From positions 1-40,391 of the IMG/VR virus record IMGVR_UViG_3300009149_000101: DNA of 40,391 bases. The stretch is one strand, 5' to 3'. Under the pieces are notes generated by a model that was not told the origin of the DNA, did no database searches, and saw only the letters and a list, made by a program, of their open reading frames with translations. A program made the translations under genes and the position numbers. The DNA comes from a virus. Below are positions 18,327 through 27,600 of this stretch, one piece after another; the stretch's first letter is position 1, and the number at the start of each line of letters is the position of its first letter.

Positions 18327-21300
18327 ATGTTTTATGAGCCCAGCACTAATCCCAACAGACCCAGCAGTCTGCTTTGCAACGAGCCTCTTTGGGTTCGGTC
18401 CCTTCCCTTTACCTGGGGAATCTGTAGACGTTTGCCCTCCGCATCCATAGGATGTGGTTATGGTGGAGTATCTTGGCTTGATGCAGGTGGCGGAGATGGG
18501 AATGGGGGAGCATATGGCCTTCAATCCTATGGTGGAGTAGTTTACCCTCCACCCCTTCTCCCGATTCTCGGTGGTTATGGTGGAGATCCTTATGGGTTGG
18601 GTTCCTATGGGTCTCTTGGGACAATACCGCCCCAAGTCACTTCTGTGCTCAGTCTCAATGGGTATGATATTCAGGTCTTTTTCTCAGAAGACATGGACCA
18701 GACCAACCCGGCATTAATTGACCCTTCTTCCTATCGGGTGATTGGGGTTACAGGTGCTCCCTCTACAGTGGTCTCAGTCCAAATTGTGAATGCAACTTCT
18801 GTTGTTTTCACGCATTCAGGGACAACTCTTGGAGGCTCCTATACTGTAGCAGTGGCAGGCCCAACAGATCTTGCAGGGAATCCAGTTCTTACTGTCCCTC
18901 TCGCCTTGTTGGCCAAAGGAGAGGTCTCTTCCTACTCGATTTCAACGCCATCCGCTAGGGAGCTGTTGTTTTCCTTCGGGGAAGACATGTTGGAGCAATC
19001 TGAAGAGCCTCCTGGTACAACTCATGGGATCTTGGACGCCTCTTCCTATGTGTTTTCTTCCACCCCTGAATATCCAGTTGAGCTGGATTTAGGGACAATT
19101 ACACATCCCTATGGTGGAGACGCCTCCAAGGTCCATATTGCTGTTCGTGGCATGACTTCTTTGCAGTATCTCTGCAACATCAGCCCAGCTCAGGCAATTG
19201 AGTATGATGGAACTATCCTCCCCTCAGCAGCCACTACCTTTGTGGGTTCTGAGGTTGGAACAGGAACCTCACAAGTAAATTCTGGGTATCTCTGGATGTC
19301 TAAGGGGGCTAGTGTCTCCTATGGATGGGAATTCTTGGACTCCAGTGCCAGGATTCAACCGGGAGATACTAGTTTCCGGGTAGATGTCGCCTTCAACTCG
19401 GAAACTGTCCAGTATGTCCCCCCACTCTCCGGTTTGGTAGACCCCCAAGTCAGCCAGATCCTAATTGAGGATGGGCCACAAGGGTCAGGAGTCCAAGTCA
19501 AGTTCATCTTGGAAAAGATCTCTGGGGTAAGCACCCTGTCAATTCAGAGCGGAACTTACAGCCTGTCAGTGGAAAAGGATTGGGATGTTGGCACAAATAC
19601 GATAATCCTGATCAGGAACAAAAAAGCTGGAATCTATGCAGTGCTCTGGAATGGCTCCCCTCTCATTTCTGTTGCTGAGGCACAATTTACAGGTGCGGCA
19701 CAGGGAACCGGGGCTGGGGTTTACTGGACTCTCCTGGATGAGGCATTCAGTGTCACAGGGTTCCAAATTCGAGAGGTCGATTTTTCAGCCTCCCAGACAG
19801 TTTGGACGGGCTCTTGGAACTTCTGCCATGATCAAACCTTTACAGTAACAGGATCTGGGGCGCTTGCTAAGGATGAAATCTTTACTCAACGAGGACCCCT
19901 GGTCAAAGATTGGGGAGATGCCACTCCGGCGACCAACCAAGATGTGAAGGTTTATGTTCAGGGGGTAGAGGTGGCAGTCAGCGAAGTCAATCCTTACATT
20001 GGGTTGATTAAGCCAACAGTCCCCATCCCACTATTCGCTCCAGCAGATAATGCAGAAGTCAAGGTGGATTACAAGTGGTTTGCTAATCCTCTCATGGAAA
20101 TGGGAGAATTGAATACTGAAGGTTTAGTGCTCAATCAATGGAGCAGACCTGTCAACCACCATAATCCTCCAGCACATGGGGAGCAGTTTGTACAAGGGGG
20201 TCCTCCAACAGGTGCTCCCAATGCTATGCGCTTTCCCTATCGAATTGTCCTCGGGCCGGTAACAAGACCAACTCCTTTGTTGGTTGGGCAAAGGTACATG
20301 GGATTTGAGCGTGAGTACTCGGCAATGTTGAACAGCCCGACTACTCTTATCCTGAATCAGAACCCCAATAGCTCCTCCCAAGAAGCATTTGAGAGAAATC
20401 CTGAAGGGGTCTCTGTGGCATATGAGGGGACAAAAACCCCAATTACTTCCAGCCCAATATGGATTTTGTCAGGGACAGACTCAGGGGAAGTAGAAGTAAA
20501 CCAGGGCACTTATGTTCTAGAAGATGCACAGAGCGGATCTTATGACCCAGATGACCCCCAAGTAGCCTATTATTGGAGAGGGGTTGATCTTACATTCCCC
20601 TCGTCAATCAACATTGTAGGCAGGTTTCAGATTGAGGATGCTTCCAGTCTCTTGAGTACTGGGAACACCAACATCTTGAGCCCCGATGGAGTCTTTACCG
20701 GGGTTGGATTCGGTATCCATAATAACCAGGATCTCTATTTGGTCGGGGCACTCCTGATCAATAATTTGGAGCATGTGGGAGTTCTACTGAATGCCCGCAA
20801 GCCTCAGTTGGCAGCCTCCTGGAGCCTTGGGCCACAAACCACAGCTACCATTACAACCTCCACTACAATGTCAGTAGCTACTTCAGCAGTACCTCTCGAC
20901 TTCAAGGCTGGAGGCAGATTCCAGATCTTAGCTGGGACCCAAACAGGGGTCTATACTGCAACAAGTGTGGTAGCCCAATGTGATGACACTACAACAATTA
21001 CAGTCTCTTCCGCCTTCCCAGCGGATTATAAGCTGTTTGGAAACAACTCCCCAGAGGTCTTGTGGGAAACCCCTTGGAGTGGGACCCCCTCAACTTATCG
21101 ACTAGTAGTGGATCCCGAAACAAAGACTGCTGTTTTGACTGTTTCCGGGAGTACTACCGCTCAGATTCTTTCTTTGACAGGAAGTACCGCAACAGTCCCG
21201 CTGCCTGCTGAGACCTCTTTGATTTTGTCTACAGAGGGCAAGGGTCAAGTCTTTTGGGGGTCTTTGAGTAGGAGAGCTACAAACAGGTTCCGGTGGTCGT

Positions 21301-23936
21301 TCTACCGGTATGGGGTTACCCCAGACCAAAACCTGATCCGGGAACATTCTCTTCTGGTTACTACAGAGATGGATGTGGTTCCTGAAGACAACCCAACTGA
21401 TGAATGGTTTATTACCCAGGCTTTCGGGTACTCCAAGGTTGACGAAACCGGGGAAGTCCTGATCCTAAAGTCAACCTCTCAGAATGAATCCTTGGACTTC
21501 ACTTTTGGATACAAAAGGATAGAGCCCTTTTTCACACAGGACTCCAATCTGGATTCCAGGTTTGAGTTCAAAGTGGAGTCAGGTGTTCTCGGAGCTGGGG
21601 ATGCGGAATTCGTCCTGAATGATGGCTTGAAGGAAGTTCGGCTCTCTCCTTTGATGTGGATAGAGAGACCTGGGCAACTCGCCTATCGAGTTCTGATTGA
21701 TCTTCCAGTCAAGAGTTTTTCAGGTATCCTTGACCCCACAGATCAAGGTTGGGCTTTAGTCTCAGGATCAACAGGCTCTACCTACATCCAAAATGCGGAT
21801 CTCAGCCTGATTCAGGATCTTGGGGAAACCATACAATATCAAGGGTCTTTGGACCTATCCAGCATTCTGTTCACAGATGATGGAGGCAGGATTCTTGAGG
21901 GTAGGTTTGCAGTAGATTCCCACACTGTAGCAGGAAGTGTAACGGGGATCTTTTTCGAGGGAGACATTGGAGCCGCACACCATGTCAAGTTACGGCTGAA
22001 AACTGGTGTTGTTCAGATTCTTGACATTAATGATATTGTTGTTCAGGAGTTTACCTTTGCTTGGGACGATGGGGAATTCCATACCTACCGGATAGTAGCT
22101 ACCCTCACCACTGTCAGCCTCTTTTTGGATGATGAATTCCAGAGCCCCTCTTTGCCCATTGCTTCGTTTGCAGGTGCAGCAGGACCAAACAGAGCTATAT
22201 TTGGAGCTGAAAACAGCTCTGTAAGTAGCTCTGTTCGATGGAGGTCATTCTCCTATTCAGTCCTTCCCCCGACAGCAGCCATAAGGACCCTCGGGGTCTA
22301 TTTGGGTGGGGACAGGACTCTGATTGATAACTGGGAAATTCCGAGAACAGACACCACTACGGCACCTAACTCCTATGAAATTGGGCCTGTTATTGAAGAG
22401 ATGGATTGGAGGAGTTACTTAGATGTCAGGCTACTGAGGACCCCTGGATGGGGTGTTACAGTGTATCGCCCAGATCTTCCTTTGCCTCCATATTATGTCC
22501 CGGAAACTGCTGGTGTGCCGGGGAGTGAATTTGCTACTTTGACCACAGAACCCTCTGCTGGTTGGATCAATGTCGAGTATTCTCTTCTGCCCCGTGTGGA
22601 CTCCACCTTTGGTTTCATAGCCTTCGGTTCTTTGAATTCCAATTCGGTCACTCAGCAAAGATGGGATAATGTCAGGTACAGGCTCTTTAAGCCTGTTACA
22701 GATGATTGGATTCAGCCACAGCATATGGTGCTGAACCATGGGAATGTTGTGACAAGTGGTGAGCGGACTCTCGACACAGAAATGGAAGAAGTCATTGTTC
22801 GCACCTTGGACACAAGAAGAGTGTCCCTGAAACCTGCTCATTTGTATGCAGATCAGATTTGGAAGATTGTGGATGGGAGCACCATTTACACCTATGAGTC
22901 TTGGACTTTTGACAAGGAATCTCAATTAGTTACGCTGGGACAGGACTCAGACGGGAATGAGTTGTACTTCTCGGGTTCTGATGTTCCTGTCACACTCATT
23001 TTTGAGGCGGGTACACCGGTAACCAATACCTACCTTCAGAACCAACCTTTGTTGGATAGTGTGACCCTGTTGAATCAGGGGACTCCTCCTGTACCCAAGA
23101 GCCAGACTTTTGATTCCAGCACAGAGGTTGAGTATGGCACTTCATTGAATGACCCTGTTCATTCGTTGAATGATCCTGGTATCCTTCTCAATGACCCTTA
23201 CAAGATAGTCACTTTTACAGATGATCCCACCTCCCCCTATCAATCCTTGGACTTTATTGAGGTTGATAACGATGGGGAGGGGGACCTACTTTCTTCTTCC
23301 TGTGATGACCTACTTCCGCAAGGATTCTCAGGATTTACAGAGGAAGAGGGCGAGACTATCTATGACAAAGATCCTGGGTCCTTAGGTGGAGGTTCCGTAG
23401 GGGCTCCTTTCAATGGGACCGGGGCAAGTGCAGATTTAGTTTCCACAGATGACAAAGTGGGGGCTCCCATTGGTGCCCATGTGTTAGACTTTAGTGGCCC
23501 AGCTTTTTGGGATTCAGCTAAGGGTGGGCCTGATTTCAATGCAGGGTCCGGTCAGCCTGGGGACTATTTGTTTGCCAGCGGTGGTAATTATGCAATTGGA
23601 GGGACTTTGGGTCCTGGGTCTGCTGTGTTGTATCCCAACCATGCTTTGAACCCGAGAAGAAAAAATTTCTCTCAGGTGACCTGGGGTTTCCAGATGAGAG
23701 CGGTTATGGTGCAACAGGAAGGATCTGTTGGCCAGGATCCAACTTGGGTGGAGATTCCTTTAACAGAAACCATGTCCAGAAGTGGTGTGGACAATACCCC
23801 TCCTAGTCTACCCCCCGATCAGGATCCAAATCCAGATGGTGCTGCTCCTGCAAATGGGTATGGGGCCGCTTTAGCCGTGATGACAATCGGAGGAATCGAC
23901 ACCGTTTTTGTTGTAGAAAGTCCACAGCCGGTATAA
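18327..23936 (+). CDS. Giant Ig-like/LamG-like mosaic virion adhesin, start uncertain
   Basis: The protein is about 1,869 residues long. A GTG (18324) and an ATG (18327) are adjacent and neither has a clear ribosome binding site. The first 40-45 residues are unusually rich in Cys, Trp and Arg and may be the wrong frame (see findings). A Gly/Tyr linker (residues 45-100) has repeated YGG/YG units. Two tandem Ig-like domains of the bacterial 'SbsA-like' type follow, at about 103-200 (VTSVLSLNGYDIQVFFSEDM) and 203-300 (ARELLFSFGEDM). At least two further regions have the layout of LamG/concanavalin-like jelly rolls, near 305-480 and 1170-1310 (GRILEGRFAVDSH, then FHTYRIVATLTTVSLFLDD), with another possible around 765-1000. 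Residues 1607-1625 hold three LNDP repeats. Such domains usually bind carbohydrate. A host-surface adhesin or fibre shaft is likely; exact targets are unknown. Confidence 0.85.
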   Translation: MFYEPSTNPNRPSSLLCNEPLWVRSLPFTWGICRRLPSASIGCGYGGVSWLDAGGGDGNGGAYGLQSYGGVVYPPPLLPILGGYGGDPYGLGSYGSLGTIPPQVTSVLSLNGYDIQVFFSEDMDQTNPALIDPSSYRVIGVTGAPSTVVSVQIVNATSVVFTHSGTTLGGSYTVAVAGPTDLAGNPVLTVPLALLAKGEVSSYSISTPSARELLFSFGEDMLEQSEEPPGTTHGILDASSYVFSSTPEYPVELDLGTITHPYGGDASKVHIAVRGMTSLQYLCNISPAQAIEYDGTILPSAATTFVGSEVGTGTSQVNSGYLWMSKGASVSYGWEFLDSSARIQPGDTSFRVDVAFNSETVQYVPPLSGLVDPQVSQILIEDGPQGSGVQVKFILEKISGVSTLSIQSGTYSLSVEKDWDVGTNTIILIRNKKAGIYAVLWNGSPLISVAEAQFTGAAQGTGAGVYWTLLDEAFSVTGFQIREVDFSASQTVWTGSWNFCHDQTFTVTGSGALAKDEIFTQRGPLVKDWGDATPATNQDVKVYVQGVEVAVSEVNPYIGLIKPTVPIPLFAPADNAEVKVDYKWFANPLMEMGELNTEGLVLNQWSRPVNHHNPPAHGEQFVQGGPPTGAPNAMRFPYRIVLGPVTRPTPLLVGQRYMGFEREYSAMLNSPTTLILNQNPNSSSQEAFERNPEGVSVAYEGTKTPITSSPIWILSGTDSGEVEVNQGTYVLEDAQSGSYDPDDPQVAYYWRGVDLTFPSSINIVGRFQIEDASSLLSTGNTNILSPDGVFTGVGFGIHNNQDLYLVGALLINNLEHVGVLLNARKPQLAASWSLGPQTTATITTSTTMSVATSAVPLDFKAGGRFQILAGTQTGVYTATSVVAQCDDTTTITVSSAFPADYKLFGNNSPEVLWETPWSGTPSTYRLVVDPETKTAVLTVSGSTTAQILSLTGSTATVPLPAETSLILSTEGKGQVFWGSLSRRATNRFRWSFYRYGVTPDQNLIREHSLLVTTEMDVVPEDNPTDEWFITQAFGYSKVDETGEVLILKSTSQNESLDFTFGYKRIEPFFTQDSNLDSRFEFKVESGVLGAGDAEFVLNDGLKEVRLSPLMWIERPGQLAYRVLIDLPVKSFSGILDPTDQGWALVSGSTGSTYIQNADLSLIQDLGETIQYQGSLDLSSILFTDDGGRILEGRFAVDSHTVAGSVTGIFFEGDIGAAHHVKLRLKTGVVQILDINDIVVQEFTFAWDDGEFHTYRIVATLTTVSLFLDDEFQSPSLPIASFAGAAGPNRAIFGAENSSVSSSVRWRSFSYSVLPPTAAIRTLGVYLGGDRTLIDNWEIPRTDTTTAPNSYEIGPVIEEMDWRSYLDVRLLRTPGWGVTVYRPDLPLPPYYVPETAGVPGSEFATLTTEPSAGWINVEYSLLPRVDSTFGFIAFGSLNSNSVTQQRWDNVRYRLFKPVTDDWIQPQHMVLNHGNVVTSGERTLDTEMEEVIVRTLDTRRVSLKPAHLYADQIWKIVDGSTIYTYESWTFDKESQLVTLGQDSDGNELYFSGSDVPVTLIFEAGTPVTNTYLQNQPLLDSVTLLNQGTPPVPKSQTFDSSTEVEYGTSLNDPVHSLNDPGILLNDPYKIVTFTDDPTSPYQSLDFIEVDNDGEGDLLSSSCDDLLPQGFSGFTEEEGETIYDKDPGSLGGGSVGAPFNGTGASADLVSTDDKVGAPIGAHVLDFSGPAFWDSAKGGPDFNAGSGQPGDYLFASGGNYAIGGTLGPGSAVLYPNHALNPRRKNFSQVTWGFQMRAVMVQQEGSVGQDPTWVEIPLTETMSRSGVDNTPPSLPPDQDPNPDGAAPANGYGAALAVMTIGGIDTVFVVESPQPV
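23142..23198 (+). repeat. Three-fold LNDP repeat inside the giant adhesin
   Basis: Within 19 residues the protein reads SLNDP, then SLNDP, then LLNDP, spaced by three and four residues. It marks the border between the LamG-like region and the C-terminal 250 residues, and may be a rigid linker or short turn repeat. Confidence 0.6.
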
Positions 23937-23937
23937 T
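23908..23937 (+). promoter_or_regulatory. Possible sigma-70-like promoter before the small tail-fibre gene
   Basis: A perfect TATAAT (23932-23937) overlaps the stop codon of the giant adhesin gene. TTGTTG (23908-23913) lies 18 bases upstream and matches the -35 consensus only at the TTG. It sits at the start of the 53-base gap after the adhesin gene and could start a separate transcript for the downstream genes. The -10 match could be chance. Confidence 0.28.
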
Positions 23938-23995
23938 AGAACCGATAAGCTTCCTATTAAACTGGATTGGTAGGATTTGAAAATGGAGATTGAGA

Positions 23996-24646
23996 ATGAC
24001 GTTGAAAACTGCACAAGGACCTTTCTTCAGGTCAAAGCTGTCCATGAACCTGGATTCCCTCTATCAAGAAAGTTTTGCCCATTTAAAAAAGGGTCAGGTT
24101 TTCATTGAACTCAAGGATGCCAGGACAGGAAGAATTCTAGAATCTAGGGAAGAGCACAATTTGCTGACTCTGGATGCTGGAATCCTGAGTGCTAGGCTGG
24201 CTAAAGATAGCCAAGAGCCTAACTCAGGGGTGAACAATGGATTGGTGATGCTCGGGGTTGGGACGGGAGCTACAGGAAATATTCTGTCCCCGGACGCTCC
24301 TCTGGATACCCAGAGGAAACTGAACAATGAGATCCAGAGAAAAGCTTTCTCACAAACTCAGTACAGGAATGCTGATGGTGTTGCTGTGGCTTACCCCACA
24401 AACATTGTAGACTTCACAGCCACTTTCTCAGAGAGTGAAGCGGTAGGACCTTTGAATGAGATGGGACTGATGTACACAGCAAGTACAAACCCCTCAGTCA
24501 CAAATCCTATCAACAATGGCCCAACCAACTATGACCCAACAATTGATGTGACAGGTTACGATTTGATGGCAAATTACCTGACATTTTCTGTGGTCACCAA
24601 ACCGGCTACTGCAATCCTATCTCTCACGTGGAGATGCACATTTTAA
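23996..24646 (+). CDS. Small tail-fibre/minor tail protein (216 aa)
   Basis: The ATG at 23996 is preferred because GGAG (23985-23988) lies 7 bases upstream; an in-frame TTG at 23990 is the alternative. The layout fits a family of phage minor tail or fibre-associated proteins. An N-terminal strand pair (GQVFIELKDARTGRILES) is followed by a helix with NLLTLDAG, then the diagnostic LVMLGVGTGATG with DAPLDTQRKLNNEIQRKA. Strands VDFTATFSESEAVGPLNEMG follow, and the end ILSLTWRCTF resembles the 'TW.itF' terminus of these proteins. In relatives such proteins sit at the fibre or collar. It stands between two giant adhesin genes, separated by 59 bases upstream and 11 downstream. Its precise role is unknown. 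Confidence 0.84.
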   Translation: MTLKTAQGPFFRSKLSMNLDSLYQESFAHLKKGQVFIELKDARTGRILESREEHNLLTLDAGILSARLAKDSQEPNSGVNNGLVMLGVGTGATGNILSPDAPLDTQRKLNNEIQRKAFSQTQYRNADGVAVAYPTNIVDFTATFSESEAVGPLNEMGLMYTASTNPSVTNPINNGPTNYDPTIDVTGYDLMANYLTFSVVTKPATAILSLTWRCTF

Positions 24647-24657
24647 GTAGGTGACTG

Positions 24658-27600
24658 ATGGCGGTAAAGGATAAGTCAAATCATTTTGAGGGGATTGGGT
24701 CCGCAGGATCCAGTGTCCAGACCCCCAATGATGTCTCTCGGGACACTCATTTTGGGGACAGAGCCCTTCAAAATGTGGTCTGGGAGGCCGGGAAACCTAT
24801 TCTTGACTCCGAGTTGCAGATCAACCAAGATGCCACTTGGTGGCAGAATAATTTGCTTAGGAAATGGCAGGTTCCCTCTGGGTGGCTAAGAGGTCAGAAT
24901 CATTATGATTCTTATGATGATTACACTTTGGTGGATGCTCCTGCGGGGCTAGATGATGACACGGATTCAGTAGGGAGTTCCTTAGGGGGTTCTGTAGGAG
25001 GATCCGTAGGGGATGATGACAGCGGTATCCTGAATGGGAAACTGATTAATGCCATCGTGCTCCCCAGGCTTGAAGCTGTTGTTGCAGGGCATCCAGTTAT
25101 CGTGGAATACACTGCAACAGATACCAAAGGGTATAACATTGTCTCTTTGCTTCCTCCCACAGCTTATGCTGGAAGTGCTACAGTCAAAAGGACTGACTTT
25201 GTTTTCTTGGAGGTCTGGAAAGCTTTGGTGGCCCCAAGCCCCATTGCCACAGGAACTATCCAAGTAGCAGATGCTTCTTCATTAGTCGCCGGGGATACCA
25301 TTACGGTAGGTGGTGTGGCTCTCACTGCTCATGCAACAGGTGTCCCAGTGGATACCTACAAAATTGAAGCTGCCAGTGAGAGCTTGACAGCAGCAAATAT
25401 TGCAGATGCAATCAATGCTTCCGCCAACTCCTTCTCAACAATGATCACAGCTACAGTCCTGCTAGACACTGTCACTCTTTGGTCCGTAGAAAGAGGTGCC
25501 GGTTCTGTAGGACCACCTCCGACAGGGAACTTTATCTCATTGGCAGTGAATAACACTGTAGTGGGGGCAACCGCAGTTTCGGGTCCTTTCCTGACAGGTG
25601 GTGTAGACAGGCCAAATAAGCCTGTAGCTCATCAAGACAGAATCTTCAGGCACGGAAATACTTTGTGCCCCCCAAGCGTTTGTCTTGATGATGAGATGAT
25701 TGACCCACAAATCCGTGTGGAGACCTCTCAAAGAATCCAGCTCCAATATCGAATTCGAGTCACGGGAGCTTCTGAAGGGGTAAACTACAAAAAGCATCCT
25801 GATGGATTCTCCTCGAAATCCTCTGGTGCCCCTTTCGATCCTATGATTTTTGCTCAGGGTTCCAGGTCTACTCCGGCTTCCAGTGTCAGCGGGAGATACT
25901 ACCCCTTTGTCCCAGCAGATCAATCCTCTACATGGGGAAACTCGTCTGCTGTGGAATATGACATCCCGGATAATGGTTTGTGGGTTGCTGGGGATGGTTC
26001 AGAGCAATCAGCAGAAGATTTGGGGACCATGGATGGATTCGTCTATGCAATCCCAATCTGTTTCGCTTTCCGTCACAATGATGCTTCCAGTGTAGCTGGA
26101 TCTCCAAAAGGGTTTGACCCTGTCAATAATGCAAATGGGGCTCCTTTGTACACCCACACAACCTACACAGGTTTTGTGGGCGGTTCCATTCCACCCCATA
26201 AATCAGACAGGCCTGACGGGGAATTTGCTGATATTGTCACTCAAAACAACATCTTAGACCTCCGTAGGCATGTGATTTACCCAGGAATTGATCTAGCCAG
26301 TGAGCTACAGTATCAAATTCAATCCGTGTTGGATGGGAGCCTGAGAACATGGCAAATGGATATTGCGGATAAGCAGCTCATGGGAGATGACACAGGAGAT
26401 GTCTCTACCCGTTATTTGGTCTGCAATGAGATTGGAAGAGATGCCGCCAACGGAGGAGCCCCCCCCTCGTCTGGAAATACAGATAGAGGAGTCACGATCC
26501 GAAACTTTGATCATGTGGCACGTAGGTTCGGGGATCAGCCTGTTGTTGAGCGGGTTGTGGTCGCTTATTGGCCAACGGATCTGACTGGAACTGTGGATGG
26601 CAAATGGGTTGTAAAGGCGGGGGCCACTCCAACAAGATGGTATGACGGAGATGTCCTCCATTTTGACATGGAGCTTTTTGATGCCACAACTTTGAGTGCT
26701 ATTTGGCATGGTGGGACTTTGGTGGGGGCTCCAGCAGTCAGTAAGATGCTGTCAGACTTGGCTCCTCCTGGAACCCGGATTACAGATGTCTTGTCAGTCT
26801 ATCATGATGATGGACATTATGTTGCAGCAGTAAACCAAGAGACCCAAATAAAGACCATAGCTGGTCTTGGTACTCGTCATGTCGAGGTCACCTTGGATCA
26901 AAATGACACCAATGCTACTGGAGGGTTGCCCATCACTGGGCCTAATCCAGAGTATCAAATGGTGGGTAGGGCTGCTGGTCCTTTGGATGGTTCCCCAAGA
27001 AGAATTTTCTTGGAACTGGAAATCACATATCCTCTTGGAGCGGGCACAACGGACACTCCAGATTGGCCTCAATCCCCAGACACCACAATCTATGATGGGT
27101 CGGTCAATGCTGGCCCCGGTCCTGTAGTAGAAGATGACATCACCCAGAGGCCAAATGACCTGGAGAGTTTGATTGCTCCTAAGTTCCGGGCAGGTTTCCG
27201 GGAAATTCAGATTGATCACTACACCAATGACACCCTGGCATATGCTGCGGGTGGGGCTCATCCTGGGATTCCAGTTGGGCAGTTGGTTGAAGAAACCATT
27301 GTGAGCCGGAATCAATATGATCTCTACTACCCCAGAAGGGTCTTTGGAGATGCTACCCATACAACCACAGTGGAAGACAAAGGGGATGCCCTGAACTTGG
27401 TTACTGTGGATGCCCCCAACACAGAATTTGGCTCCAGCTCCAGGAAAGTTACCCTGGAAGTTGGAACCCCACTCTCTGGGGCACAGACTCAATGTGCTAT
27501 CGAATACTTCCCCCAAGATCCTGTTCCTAACTATGGGGCACTTGGGTGGCAATTGTCTGTCTACTATAGGTCAAATGTCCCTCAGACTGCGGGAACAAAA

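Noticed and set aside
24961-25023. DNA tandem repeat in the Gly/Ser linker
   Set aside because: The repeated GGSVG units are short and imperfect at the DNA level. They are explained as an ordinary flexible linker.
26794-27552. 252-codon open frame on the minus strand
   Set aside because: It lies wholly inside the 1,194-residue + strand gene, has a composition rich in Cys/Trp/Arg/Ile typical of antisense frames, and has no neighbouring minus-strand gene or ribosome binding context. Other minus-strand frames (for example 4201-4776 and 39148-39732) were rejected for the same reasons.
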